Shown piece by piece: positions 54,215 through 63,636 of a stretch of DNA of 64,000 nt. Each line of letters begins with the position of its first letter. Position 1 is the stretch's first letter. Origin of the DNA: Candidatus Dechloromonas phosphorivorans (GTDB lineage Bacteria; Pseudomonadota; Gammaproteobacteria; Burkholderiales; Rhodocyclaceae); assembly GCA_016709495.1 (NCBI GenBank), contig JADJMS010000005.1, positions 62,001-126,000 on the forward strand, read 5' to 3'. The notes under the pieces are model-generated. The model ran no database searches, was not told the origin of the DNA, and worked only from the letters and a program-made list of their open reading frames with translations. Both the position numbers and the translations under genes were made by a program.

Positions 54215-56652
54215 CAGTCTTTCTCCACACGCTGTATGCGCAGCGAGTTCAGGACAACCAGCAAGGAACTGGCTGACATGCCAATACCGGCCAACCACGG
54301 AGGAACAAGACCGGCGATGGCGAGCGGTAGCGCAACAAAATTATAGGCGAATGACCACCACAGGTTTTGCCGGATAACCATTAGCGTGCGCGTCGCACGC
54401 CGCAAACCCCAGCGCAGATGATCCAGATTTTCCGAAAGCAGCACAAAATCCGATTGCGTCCGCGCCAGTTGCGCGCCGCCACCCATGGCAACCGAAACCT
54501 GAGCCTGGGCAAGCACCGGCGCATCATTGACACCGTCGCCAATCATCGCCACGACGGCACCTTCATTTTGCAACCCGGTGACACAATCATGCTTGCCTTG
54601 CGGCGTCACCCCAGCGCGCACATCATCAATACCCAATGCCGTGGCAATACGTTGTGCAACCGCCGTGGCGTCACCGCTGAGCAGAATCACATGCCGACCG
54701 AGCGCCTTTAGCTCCTTGATCAGCGGGAAAGCCTCTGGTCGCAGTTCGTCACCAATGCGAAACAGGGCCAGGCAACCCAGAGCATCTGCCAGCACAACGA
54801 CCGTATCACCGCTTTCTAGCCAGTCAAGCCGCGATTCGGGCAATCTCTTGCCGCTGAGTTTCAGCGCATAGGCCGGGCGACCGATGCGATAAAGCCGGCC
54901 ATCAATTTCAGCCTCAATCCCTTGCCCCGCCTCCGCCTGCACACGCTGAGCCAGGGGCAATTCGCCGCCCACCTCACGACGCAAAGCAGCTGCAACCGGG
55001 TGCTCGGAAGACTGCTCAAGCGCCGCTGCAATTTTCAAACACTCAACTTTTGCTGTATCCCCGCAAACCCACACTTCCAGCAGATGCATTTTGCCGGTCG
55101 TCAAAGTACCTGTTTTATCAAATACGAAGTGCGTGGCGCGGGCGAGCGTTTCAATGGCGTGACCACGCGTGACCAACAAACCATCCTTGGCCAGCGCACC
55201 ACCTGCGATCGTCAGCGCAATTGGCGTCGCCAGCGAAAGCGCGCAAGGACACGTGACTACCAACACCGAAACCGTAATCCAAAGCGCTTTTGATGGATCG
55301 ACCAGATACCAAGCTATTGCCACTGCAATCGCCACAAAAAGTAGCGCAGCAACAAAGTAACTGGCAATACGATCTGCCATTTCGACAATGCGCGGTTTTT
55401 CGGCGGCAGCGCGCTCCATTAAATGAATAATGGCCGACAAGCGCGTTCCCTCGCCCACCTGTTCAATCTGCACGACCAACGGGCTTTCGGCATTGATCGA
55501 GCCGCCCGTCACGAAATCGCCCGGCACTTTGGAAACCGGCTTGCTTTCGCCGGTAAGCAAGGCTTCATTGGCGCAACTGACCCCCTCAATCACCCGACCA
55601 TCCGCCGGCACAATATCACCAGGGCGAACCAGCACCCGGTCTCCAGGTAGCAGATCTGCAACCACACACTGTAAAGTGTTACGGTCAACGGGAAAATTGG
55701 GCAATTTTTGTGCGAAGGCTGGCAGCAGTTTTGCCAGCGCCTCGGTAACGCTAACCGCCTTCTGGCGGGCAGTCATCTCCAGATAGCGACCACCGAGCAG
55801 GAAGAAAACGAACATCGAGACCGAATCAAAATAAACATCTCCCTCGTGCGTGAAGGTCGCCCAGCAGCTCGCCAGAAAAGCGGCGCCAACACCCAGCGCA
55901 ACCGGAACATCCATGCCCACACGACGCAATTTAAGATCGCGCCAGGCGCTGCGAAAAAATGGCGCCGAAGAATAAAAAACTACTGGCAAAGTCAGCAACA
56001 AACTGGCCCAGCGCATCAAACTTTCAATATCCGCCGTCATGTCGCCATTGGCGATATACACCGGGTAGGCGTACATCATCACCTGCATCATGCCAAAACC
56101 GGCAACCCACACACGCCACAAAGCTTCGCGCCGCTCCTTCTTGGAGATTTCCTCGTTTTTGGCCGGATCGTAAGGGTAAGCGCGATAACCAATGGCGGCA
56201 ACCGCGCCGAGAATATCGGAAAGCTTTATCTTCGACTCATCCCAGCGCACGCGGGCACGGCGGGTGGCGTAATTGATATCTACCGCTGTCACACCCGGCA
56301 ATTTACCGATGTGCTTTTCATTGAGCCAGATACAGGCCGAGCAGGTGATACCTTCCAGCAACAAGGAAGCCTCGCGCTCGGTTTCACCCAGCGCCTTGAC
56401 AAAACTTTTCTGGAAATCGACGTGATCAAACATGGCCAGCTGATCGAGAATCGCCGGCATTGCCTCGCGTTGAGATTCCGGCAAAGCATCACGACTGCGG
56501 TAATAATCGTCCAACCCGTTATCCACAATCGACTGCGCAACCGCCTGACAACCATAACAACACATAGCCCGCGCCTCGCCAGCGATCTTTACTTGCAGAT
56601 CGAGATCATCAGCGACGGGGAGGCCGCAATGGTAGCAGTGGGCTTGGGACAT
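54214..56652 (-). CDS. ccoI: Copper-transporting P-type ATPase CcoI
   Basis: CcoI exports copper for the CuB centre of cbb3 oxidase. The 812 residues have an N-terminal cysteine-rich region (CYHCGLPVADD, CCYGCQAVA), a heavy-metal domain with GITCSACIWLNEKH, eight membrane helices, the CPC motif VTCPCALSLATPIAL, the phosphorylation motif FDKTGTLTTG and the hinge MIGDGVNDAPVLAQA. It is the FixI type, with ccoS coupled to its end. No ribosome site is visible before the ATG; a terminator-like hairpin ends 7 bases upstream. Confidence 0.96.
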   Translation of the reverse strand: MSQAHCYHCGLPVADDLDLQVKIAGEARAMCCYGCQAVAQSIVDNGLDDYYRSRDALPESQREAMPAILDQLAMFDHVDFQKSFVKALGETEREASLLLEGITCSACIWLNEKHIGKLPGVTAVDINYATRRARVRWDESKIKLSDILGAVAAIGYRAYPYDPAKNEEISKKERREALWRVWVAGFGMMQVMMYAYPVYIANGDMTADIESLMRWASLLLTLPVVFYSSAPFFRSAWRDLKLRRVGMDVPVALGVGAAFLASCWATFTHEGDVYFDSVSMFVFFLLGGRYLEMTARQKAVSVTEALAKLLPAFAQKLPNFPVDRNTLQCVVADLLPGDRVLVRPGDIVPADGRVIEGVSCANEALLTGESKPVSKVPGDFVTGGSINAESPLVVQIEQVGEGTRLSAIIHLMERAAAEKPRIVEMADRIASYFVAALLFVAIAVAIAWYLVDPSKALWITVSVLVVTCPCALSLATPIALTIAGGALAKDGLLVTRGHAIETLARATHFVFDKTGTLTTGKMHLLEVWVCGDTAKVECLKIAAALEQSSEHPVAAALRREVGGELPLAQRVQAEAGQGIEAEIDGRLYRIGRPAYALKLSGKRLPESRLDWLESGDTVVVLADALGCLALFRIGDELRPEAFPLIKELKALGRHVILLSGDATAVAQRIATALGIDDVRAGVTPQGKHDCVTGLQNEGAVVAMIGDGVNDAPVLAQAQVSVAMGGGAQLARTQSDFVLLSENLDHLRWGLRRATRTLMVIRQNLWWSFAYNFVALPLAIAGLVPPWLAGIGMSASSLLVVLNSLRIQRVEKD

Positions 56653-56658
56653 GCAATT

Positions 56659-56682
56659 AAAAAGGCGCCGAAGCGCCTTTTT
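56659..56682 (-). terminator. Intrinsic terminator after the SDR gene
   Basis: AAAAAGGCGC and GCGCCTTTTT form a 10-base stem around a 4-base loop (TTCG on the minus strand, a very stable tetraloop), with T-rich sequence after it. It lies between the SDR stop (56710) and the ccoI start (56652). Confidence 0.85.
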
Positions 56683-56709
56683 GGGTGATTGGCAACTTTG
56701 AAGTATAGT

Positions 56710-57477
56710 TTATTTGGCACCCATTCGGATGGCCCCGTCGAGACGGATTACCTCTCCATTGAGGTAAGCATTTTCGACTATGTGCCTGACCAAACCGGCA
56801 AATTCCGCCGGCTTGCCCATGCGTGATGGGAATGGCACCATCTTACCCAAGGATTCCTGAACCTCAGCCGGCATACCCAGCAACATCGGCGTTTCCATAA
56901 TTCCCGGCGCAATCGTTACGACCCGAATACCACTGCGCGCCAGCTCACGCGCCACTGGCAAAGTCAGCGCAACAATGCCACCCTTTGAGGCCGCATACGC
57001 CGCCTGCCCAAGCTGGCCATCAAATGCCGCAACCGACGCAGTGTTGACGATCACGCCACGCTCGCCACCCGCATCCGGCTCGCCCTTTTGCATCGCTTCG
57101 GCAGCCAGACGAATCATATTGAAGGTGCCAACCAGATTGATATTGATCGTCTTGGCAAAACTTTCCAGCCGATGCGGCCCTTCCTTGCCAACAACTTTCT
57201 CAGCCGGCGCAACACCTGCACAATTGACCAGTCCCTGCAAACCACCAAAGACAGAAATAGCTGTCTGAATTGCGTTGACCGCAGACGCCTCATTCACCAC
57301 GTCCGTTTCAATAAATCGCGCCTTGGCACCCAGCTCTGCCGCCAGTTTCTCACCTGCTTCGCGGTTCAGGTCAGCCAGAACCACCGAAGCCCCTGCCTCA
57401 ACCAAAGCCCGTGCCGTCGCCGCCCCCAAACCAGAACCACCACCAGTCACAACAAAAACCTTGTCCTTTACCTGCAT
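56710..57477 (-). CDS. Short-chain dehydrogenase, 3-hydroxyacyl-CoA dehydrogenase type
   Basis: The 255 residues form a complete SDR. The cofactor motif is TGGGSGLGAATARAL (residues 11-25), the structural motif is NCAGVAP, the catalytic serine is in NTASVAAFDGQ and the Tyr-Lys pair is in AAYAASKGG. DLNREAG near residue 36 suggests NAD rather than NADP. It resembles type II 3-hydroxyacyl-CoA dehydrogenases (HSD17B10-like) of fatty-acid or branched-chain breakdown. It is read away from the tRNA and ends at a strong terminator. The exact substrate is not known. Confidence 0.9.
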   Translation of the reverse strand: MQVKDKVFVVTGGGSGLGAATARALVEAGASVVLADLNREAGEKLAAELGAKARFIETDVVNEASAVNAIQTAISVFGGLQGLVNCAGVAPAEKVVGKEGPHRLESFAKTININLVGTFNMIRLAAEAMQKGEPDAGGERGVIVNTASVAAFDGQLGQAAYAASKGGIVALTLPVARELARSGIRVVTIAPGIMETPMLLGMPAEVQESLGKMVPFPSRMGKPAEFAGLVRHIVENAYLNGEVIRLDGAIRMGAK

Positions 57478-57583
57478 CGCTGCTCTCCTTTTTTATATTG
57501 TTTAGCCACACTCCAGACGGTACCGTATGGAACATTCAGCATAATAACCCGCAACCCGCGAGCAGAGAAAGCACCGCCAAAAG

Positions 57584-57613
57584 TTGCCATATCAGATCAA
57601 GACAATGTAGAAT
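57584..57613 (+). promoter_or_regulatory. Sigma-70-type promoter for tRNA-Thr
   Basis: TTGCCA (57584-57589) and TAGAAT (57608-57613) are separated by 18 bases and lie 15 bases before the tRNA. Both are close to the TTGACA/TATAAT consensus. Confidence 0.55.
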
Positions 57614-57627
57614 CTCGCCCCTTGGAC

Positions 57628-57703
57628 GCCGATGTAGCTCAGTTGGTAGAGCAGCGCATTCGTAATGCGAAGGTCGTCAGTTCGATTCCGATCATCGGCA
57701 CCA
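57628..57703 (+). tRNA. tRNA-Thr (anticodon CGU)
   Basis: A 76-base cloverleaf: acceptor stem GCCGATG/CATCGGC, D-arm with AGCTCAGTTGGTAGAGC, anticodon loop TTCGTAA with anticodon CGT (decodes ACG), T-arm with GTTCGATTCC and an encoded CCA end. One weak pair at the top of the anticodon stem. It is a single tRNA gene between the SDR gene and murJ, with its own promoter and terminator. Confidence 0.95.
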
Positions 57704-57712
57704 AACTAGAAA

Positions 57713-57742
57713 AGCCCATCCTCGCCGATGGGCTTTTTCTTT
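57713..57742 (+). terminator. Intrinsic terminator after tRNA-Thr
   Basis: AGCCCATC and GATGGGCT form an 8-base stem with a 6-base loop, followed by TTTTCTTTT. It lies 9 bases after the tRNA. Confidence 0.88.
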
Positions 57743-57812
57743 TACGACAAGCCTTTTCTGCCCAAGGCGTAAAATCCGTATCTCTGCCTTTTCCACACAT
57801 TGCTGAACGCCC

Positions 57813-59360
57813 ATGAATCTACTCCGCGCACTGGCAACTGTCAGTGGCATGACCTTACTTTCACGCATACTTGGTTTTGTCCGCGATTTTGTGATCGCGC
57901 GTAGCTTTGGTGCAGGGTTGGCAACCGATGCGTTTTTTGTCGCTTTCAAATTACCCAATCTTTTGCGCAGGATGTTTGCCGAAGGCGCCTTTTCGCAAGC
58001 CTTTGTGCCCATCCTTGGCGAATACAAAAACAAACGTGGCGACGTTGAAACGCTGGCCTTGATAGACCACGTCACCAGCATCCTTTCAATGATTTTGTTT
58101 GCGGTCACGGCGATAGGCATTGCCGCCGCCCCGATTCTGGTCTGGGTTTCCGCCCCAGGTTTTGCGGCGGACATGGGCAAATTCGAACTCACCGTCGCGC
58201 TAACCCGGATCACCTTTCCCTACATTCTCTTCATGTCGCTAGTCGCTCTTTCCGGCGGCATTCTCAATACTTGGAGTAAATTTGCGCTGCCCGCCTTCAC
58301 TCCGGTTTTGCTCAACATTGCCTTCATCGGCATGGCCCTGTTTACCACGCCCTATTTTGATCCGCCGGTGCTGGCGCTAGGCTGGGCCGTGTTTCTAGGT
58401 GGCGCGTTGCAACTGGCGATCCAGATTCCGGCGCTAAAACGCATCGCCATGTTGCCCCGGCCATCGCTCAACTGGCGCGCAGCCTGGGCCGACCCAGGTG
58501 TGCGGCGAATTCTAAAACTGATGGGCCCGGCGCTGATCGGCGTTTCGGTGTCGCAAATCAGCCTGCTGATCAATACCATTTTTGCCTCATTCCTCAAAAC
58601 CGGCAGCGTTTCATGGCTTTACTACGCGGACCGTCTGATGGAATTCCCCTCCGGCATGTTGGGTGTGGCGCTCGGCACCATTTTGCTGCCTTCGCTGGCC
58701 AAGTACCACGCCAGCGAAAACCACGACGAATACTCCAAATTACTCGATTGGGGTCTGCGCCTAACCCTCTTGCTCGCCGCCCCTGCCGCACTGGCGCTGG
58801 CCTTGCTCGCCATTCCGCTAATCACTACGCTGTTCTACCACGGCGCTTTCAGTACCAATGACGTTTTCCAGACGTGAAGCGCGCTGGCGGCTTACAGCGT
58901 CGGACTGACCGGGATGATTCTGGTCAAAGTGCTCGCCCCCGGCTTCTATGCCCGGCAAAACATACGCACTCCGGTCAAGATCGCCCTCGTTTCACTGGTT
59001 GCCACACAAGCCATGAACCTCGCCTTTATCGGCTGGCTGCAACACGCCGGGTTGGCCTTGTCAATTGGCCTGGCCGCCTGCCTTAATGCCGGCCTGCTTT
59101 ATCGCGGACTACGCCAGCACGGCGTTTATCAGCCACTAACCGGCTGGGGTATTTTCTCTTTCAAACTACTTATCGCCATGCTGGTTATGGCGGCAGCCCT
59201 CTGGTTTGGTAGCGGCAGCGAAAGCACTTGGTTCACATTCTCACTACTCGAAAGAGTTGCCCGGCTGACCTTGCTGGTTGCACTTGGCGCCGGCATCTAT
59301 TTCGTTACACTATGGATTCTTGGCTTTCGCGTTCGCGATTTCAAACGGCGCGCAGCTTGA
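57813..59360 (+). CDS. murJ: Lipid II flippase MurJ (internal stop codon)
   Basis: MurJ flips lipid II across the inner membrane and is essential in most bacteria. The start is MNLLRALATVSGMTLLSRIL, followed by GFVRDFVIARSFGAGLATDA, then membrane helices throughout. Codon 355 (58875-58877) is TGA; the same frame continues with SALAAYSVGLTGMILVKVLA and VLAPGFYARQNIRTPVKIAL to a normal C-terminus. The full frame has 515 residues. A CGA to TGA change (arginine) explains the stop. It is unlikely that a cell lacks this function, so an error is suspected. Confidence 0.92.
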
Positions 59361-59378
59361 CCTTTGGAGGATCAGCAA

Positions 59379-60004
59379 ATGATATTGACCAGCACCAGCT
59401 TTGCCGACGGACAGCCCCTCCCCGGCGAACTCGCCTTCTGCATCCCCGACCCAGTCCAACACGTTTGCCTGGGCGGCAACCGTAACCCGCAGCTCGCCTG
59501 GAGCGATGCCCCGGCTGACACCAAGTCCTTTGCCGTGATATGCCATGACCCCGACGTACCGAGCAAGGGTGATGACGTTAATCAGGAAGGGAGAACCGTA
59601 CCCGCCAGCCTGCCGCGCGTTGATTTTTTCCATTGGGTGCTGATTGACCTGCCTGTTACGGTCAACACCATAAATGAGGCAGAATTTTCAAGCGATGTCA
59701 CGCCGCGTGGCAAACCCGGTCCACAGTCCACGCCCCCCGCACAACAAGGAATCAACAATTACACTGACTGGTTTGCTGGTGATCATGACATGAACGGCGA
59801 TTACTACGGTTACGATGGCCCCTGCCCACCGTGGAACGATGAAATCATGCACCATTACGTTTTTACGGTTTATGCGCTGGATATAGAGAAACTACCCTCT
59901 GCGGCAAATTCGGCGGGCCGGAAGTTCGCGATGCGCTGGCAGGCCACATTCTGGCTGAAGCCAAAATTACTGGCACCTACACGCTCAACCCTGCTTTGCT
60001 CTAA
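59379..60004 (+). CDS. YbhB/YbcL-family (PEBP-like) protein (one-base frameshift)
   Basis: This belongs to the phosphatidylethanolamine-binding-protein family, whose bacterial role is not settled. A GGAGG ribosome site precedes the ATG at 59379. Conserved parts are NRNPQLAWSDAPADTKSFAV, CHDPDVPS and FFHWVLIDLP, then GPCPPWNDEIMHHYVFTVYA. Near 59906 an A3 run lacks one base; with A4 the protein ends KFGGPEVRDALAGHILAEA and so on to TAA at 60004, 208 residues. As written the frame runs on to 60077 with unrelated sequence. Confidence 0.88.
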
Positions 60005-60020
60005 ATCGCAATTCGTAAAA

Positions 60021-60049
60021 AAAGGCCGCTCCGTGAGGATGCGGCCTTT
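60021..60049. terminator. Bidirectional intrinsic terminator
   Basis: AAAGGCCGC and GCGGCCTTT form a 9-base stem with an 11-base loop. T-rich sequence follows on both strands (T7 on the minus strand). It serves the YbhB-like gene from the left and the solute-binding protein gene from the right. Confidence 0.82.
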
Positions 60050-60069
60050 AATTTTGACAAAAATTTCGC

Positions 60070-60975
60070 TTAGTTAACCGATTTGTCGTTCGGGTTCGCG
60101 TAAGCCGCCTTGTTCAACGGCGACATTGGGTAATTCAAATTACGATCATTGGGCGGGATTGGACTCATGAACCAGGCGTTATAGATTTTTTCAATCTGTC
60201 CGGATTTCATCAGGCCAATCAACACCTCATCAACCAGTTGCTTGAATTGCGGGTCATCCTTGGGCAGGATAAGCCCGTAAGGCTCACTCGAATAAGCCTC
60301 ATCAAGAAGCACGTAATTCTCAGGACTCTCAGACTGCGCACGCAAACCAATCAAAATTGCATCGTCAGCCACAAAAATGTCAGCCTCCCCTTGAACCAGC
60401 GCATCCATCGCTCGCTCATTATTCCGCCGCGCCAAACTGCGAACCGAGACGTTACGCGTCATTGACGCCTGCTTGATCAAGCGATCAGACGTCGTACCTG
60501 TTGCGGAAACAACCCGCTTATTGGCTAGATCCTTGAGCGATTTACCTGCCAAGGCGACCGGCACCATCGCTTTTACCTCGGAAACAAAGAAGGTGATCGA
60601 GAACGCAACCTGCTGCGAGCGGCCAACCGTGTTGGTCGTCGTGCCACATTCCATATCCGCCATACCCGTTTTGACCATCATGATCCGGGAATTAGGCGTC
60701 ATTGGAACCGGTTGCACTGCCAATTTTTTACCCAGTTTCTCTTCGATCGCCTTAATCACATGACGACAAATTTCAACACTGAAGCCGTCCGGCTCATTTT
60801 GGCCAGCGGGTAAATATGAAAAAGGGACAGAAGCTTCGCGATGCCCGAGAAAGACCATGCCGCGCTCAGAAATCCTATCCAGCGTCGGGCCCAAACTGTC
60901 AGCACTTGCCGTCAAGGCCGTCGTTGCAAGCGCAGCAATAACCAGCGTGCGAATCAAAAAATGACGGAGCTTCAT
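60070..60975 (-). CDS. Periplasmic amino-acid-type solute-binding protein
   Basis: An extracellular solute-binding protein of family 3. I start at the ATG at 60975, preceded by GGGAGGTG. The signal peptide spans about residues 1-25 (ending ALTASA). Family parts are GHREASVPFSYLPAGQ, GFSVEICRHVIKAIE, GMADMECGTTTNTVGRSQQV and VSATGTTSDRLI. The fold resembles the glutamate/aspartate binding protein GltI. No permease or ATPase gene is adjacent; instead the start overlaps the tolC stop (ATGA). It may feed a distant transporter or serve a sensory role. Confidence 0.88.
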   Translation of the reverse strand: MKLRHFLIRTLVIAALATTALTASADSLGPTLDRISERGMVFLGHREASVPFSYLPAGQNEPDGFSVEICRHVIKAIEEKLGKKLAVQPVPMTPNSRIMMVKTGMADMECGTTTNTVGRSQQVAFSITFFVSEVKAMVPVALAGKSLKDLANKRVVSATGTTSDRLIKQASMTRNVSVRSLARRNNERAMDALVQGEADIFVADDAILIGLRAQSESPENYVLLDEAYSSEPYGLILPKDDPQFKQLVDEVLIGLMKSGQIEKIYNAWFMSPIPPNDRNLNYPMSPLNKAAYANPNDKSVN

Positions 60976-62864
60976 TTGGCACCTCCCTTGCAACCGCCTG
61001 CCGTACCGCCAGCGCAGGGGACAGCGCTTTCGCGATTGATCAACCACTTCCCATTGACCTTAATCATTTCAAGTGTTTTCTGGGTGGTGTCACGATAAAG
61101 ATTAGATTGATAAACCTGACGGAACTCGGCAAAAGCCCGATCGTTTCCATCCTGGCGCACCTTCATGTCCAGAATATCCACCTTGATCGCATCGCGTCCG
61201 GCAATACGGCTACGGCGTAACTGGAACCAGTCTTCACGAGAAATACCGCCATCCGGTGTAAAAGTCGGCGCATAGAAATTGATGTAATTGGAGTAATCCT
61301 TGGCAGTCCATGCAGCGGCCCAGGCCATCACCTGTTGCGTCACTTCGCCATCAGCACCAGCGGGAGCGGCTGGCGCAACGGCACCAGGAACGCCCGGGCG
61401 CCCCTTTTCAATCGCCGCCATCGCCCGATTATCAAGTGCCTCGCGATCAGTCGCTATCACACGAACCTCTTCAGGTGCGCAAAGCTGCGATGCATCAAAT
61501 TGCGCCAGCTCATTTTGGCCCGGGGTCTCGGTATCGAGTTTCTCCAGCCCGAGGAATTCAAGCAAGGTCCCCATCCCGGCGTGCGTACGCAAATAGGCCA
61601 AAATCAGGTCCATATCAACGTTGACCGCAGAACGGCGCGCTGCCAACAGTTCGTTTTCGGTATCCAGCAAGTCAAGCAGGGTGCGCTGACCAACATCGTA
61701 TTGATCACGATAGGCATCACGCGTTTTTTCCAGTTGCGACACCTGTGAATTTACGAACCCGGATTGCTGGCGAAGTCGACCAACATCGTTATAAGCGATG
61801 GCAAGCGTCTGGCGGGTGTCGCGACACGCCTTTTCACGCAAGTCGAGTGAGATATTCTTGCGCTCGATATATTGCTTTTCACGCGCGCGGTCGGAACCGC
61901 CGTTGAACAGATTCCAAGTAACCACCAGTTCGGCCACGTTATTTACGCGATCACCGGTTATCCCCTGATAGTTCGTGGTGTTGTCGGTGCGAGCACGAAA
62001 ATCAAGTTTCGGGGAATACGCGGCGCGGCGAACATCAATGTCGTATTGTGAAGCCTCAATATTCTCAACTGCCGCCAATAGCGCCGGGTTCTTCTTGAGC
62101 AGGATACCGAGTGCCTCTGCTTGAGTATTCGGGTGTTTCTGACCAACCAAGGCAGGCGGGAAGGTAATACTGGGCGGCTGACTATTGACCAGTCTCATGT
62201 AACGCGCCGTGACATCGTGCAGATTGGCATTTTCAGTTGTCAGATTCAGTTCTGCCAGCGCCAAACGGCTGCCTGCTTGTTCAAGATCAACCCGACGGCC
62301 GACACCGGATTGCGTGCGGCGAATTAACTGTTCGTAAGTGGCTTTGTGCTGAACGTAGTTATCTTCTGCAAGATTATTCAGGAAACGATAGCGCAACACA
62401 TCCAGATACGCCCTTGATGCTTCAAGCGCGATATTTTCGGAGGCATCAAGTAATTCGTAATAACGAACCAGCTTGGCCTTGTCTAACCTGCGCACTTCGT
62501 TACGCGTGGCGAAGCCATCAAAAATCATCTGGTTCAGGCTGAGAACGTAGCCATTACGGTTGTAATCGTCTTTTACATTCAGCGGCGGCTGCTTCAGACT
62601 TTCCTTCGCAACGCCTGCGGTTGCATCGACACGCGGTAAAAACACACCGCGTGCAACACCAATTTCTTCAGCGGCTGCTTTGTAGTTGTGCCACTTGGAG
62701 ACCACTTCCGGGCTATTGAGAATTGCACTTTGGGCAATTGTCTTGAGCGCAGCAAATTCGGGCGATTTCTGCGCAGCACTTCCCGGCGCAGTCGGCGTAC
62801 CCGCTGAACATAACACTGGAAACGCCAGTGCTAGTGCCAGAGCGATAATCGATTTAGTATTCAT
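60972..62864 (-). CDS. TolC-family outer membrane protein fused to a C-terminal NTF2-like domain
   Basis: The 630 residues start with a signal peptide (about 1-21). Residues about 30-455 are a TolC channel protein of type I secretion, with two related halves; typical stretches are SLNQMIFDGFATRNEVRRLD, LVVTWNLFNGGSDRAREKQY and YDVGQRTLLDLLDTENEL. After a Pro/Ala/Gly linker, residues about 505-625 form an NTF2-like domain (MAWAAAWTAKDYSNYINFYA, FQLRRSRIAGRDAIKVDIL, INRESAVPCAGG). Similar C-terminal domains occur in Cds6-like proteins. It may be the outer membrane channel for a LapA-type adhesin, given lapG/lapD next door. The fusion seems real because the frame is continuous. Confidence 0.88.
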   Translation of the reverse strand: MNTKSIIALALALAFPVLCSAGTPTAPGSAAQKSPEFAALKTIAQSAILNSPEVVSKWHNYKAAAEEIGVARGVFLPRVDATAGVAKESLKQPPLNVKDDYNRNGYVLSLNQMIFDGFATRNEVRRLDKAKLVRYYELLDASENIALEASRAYLDVLRYRFLNNLAEDNYVQHKATYEQLIRRTQSGVGRRVDLEQAGSRLALAELNLTTENANLHDVTARYMRLVNSQPPSITFPPALVGQKHPNTQAEALGILLKKNPALLAAVENIEASQYDIDVRRAAYSPKLDFRARTDNTTNYQGITGDRVNNVAELVVTWNLFNGGSDRAREKQYIERKNISLDLREKACRDTRQTLAIAYNDVGRLRQQSGFVNSQVSQLEKTRDAYRDQYDVGQRTLLDLLDTENELLAARRSAVNVDMDLILAYLRTHAGMGTLLEFLGLEKLDTETPGQNELAQFDASQLCAPEEVRVIATDREALDNRAMAAIEKGRPGVPGAVAPAAPAGADGEVTQQVMAWAAAWTAKDYSNYINFYAPTFTPDGGISREDWFQLRRSRIAGRDAIKVDILDMKVRQDGNDRAFAEFRQVYQSNLYRDTTQKTLEMIKVNGKWLINRESAVPCAGGTAGGCKGGAK

Positions 62865-62960
62865 GGAACCCCAGACTTTTTGATTTGTGCGATTTTATAT
62901 TTAAGCAAGGTATTGAAATGCGCAATATTTCGCACTCTTAACAATTCTTCACACCCACTT

Positions 62961-63626
62961 TTGCCTTCACGCGCAATCCTGACGATTATCAAGCGAATAA
63001 CAGCCAGCCTGATGCTAGCAGCCGGGCTGAGTGCGCTTTTTCCGGTTTTTGGGCTTGATTTTGAGCGGATGCAGCAATCGCTAATGTCACGTTTTGGCCC
63101 AGGTCCCATCACAGTGTTTCGTGAGTGGCAGCAGATGCTCGGCGAAGGGAGAACCGGAGCGGAGGCTGACAAGTTGCGTAAGGCGAACGATTTTTTCAAC
63201 CGGCGCATTGCTTTTGATGACGACATAACGATCTGGGGACAATCGGATTATTGGGCGACACCTCTCGAAACCATCGGCAAAGGCCGTGCCGATTGTGAAG
63301 ATTTCTCTATCGCCAAATATTATTCATTGATCGAAATGGGCATCCCCGTCGCCAAATTGCGGCTGGTTTATGTCAAAGCACAATTGAATGGCGCCCAGCA
63401 GGCGCACATGGTGCTCGCTTACTACGCCAGCCCAAGCGCCGAACCGCTGGTTCTCGACAATTTGATCACCGATATTCGTCCCGCTTCGCGGCGCACCGAC
63501 CTTTCTCCCATTTTCAGTTTCAACAGCGCCGGCTTGTGGCAAGGCACCGGAAACCAGTCGAGCAAGAGCAATCTCTCGCGCTGGCAGGATCTGCTGCAAC
63601 GGGCACGTGCTGAAGGCTTTCAGTGA
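62961..63626 (+). CDS. lapG: LapG-type transglutaminase-like cysteine protease
   Basis: LapG cleaves the N-terminus of a large surface adhesin and so triggers release from biofilm. The catalytic residues are visible: cysteine in GRADCEDFSIAKY, histidine in QQAHMVLAYY and aspartate in PLVLDNLITD. A signal-like stretch precedes the mature domain. The start is uncertain: the frame is open from a TTG at 62880, but that region is the tolC-lapG divergent gap; I use the TTG at 62961, giving 221 residues and MLPSRAILTIIKRITASLML. No good ribosome site is seen for either. Confidence 0.85.
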   Translation: MPSRAILTIIKRITASLMLAAGLSALFPVFGLDFERMQQSLMSRFGPGPITVFREWQQMLGEGRTGAEADKLRKANDFFNRRIAFDDDITIWGQSDYWATPLETIGKGRADCEDFSIAKYYSLIEMGIPVAKLRLVYVKAQLNGAQQAHMVLAYYASPSAEPLVLDNLITDIRPASRRTDLSPIFSFNSAGLWQGTGNQSSKSNLSRWQDLLQRARAEGFQ

Positions 63627-63636
63627 GGTAATTTGC

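Noticed and set aside
57628..57703. tRNA as an integration site for an island
   Set aside because: No integrase and no partial tRNA repeat is seen downstream; murJ follows directly.
9331..58877. Stop codon reassignment, as flgI has TAA and murJ has TGA in frame
   Set aside because: All other genes use TAA, TAG and TGA as normal stops, and only these two single events were seen, each one base from a sense codon.
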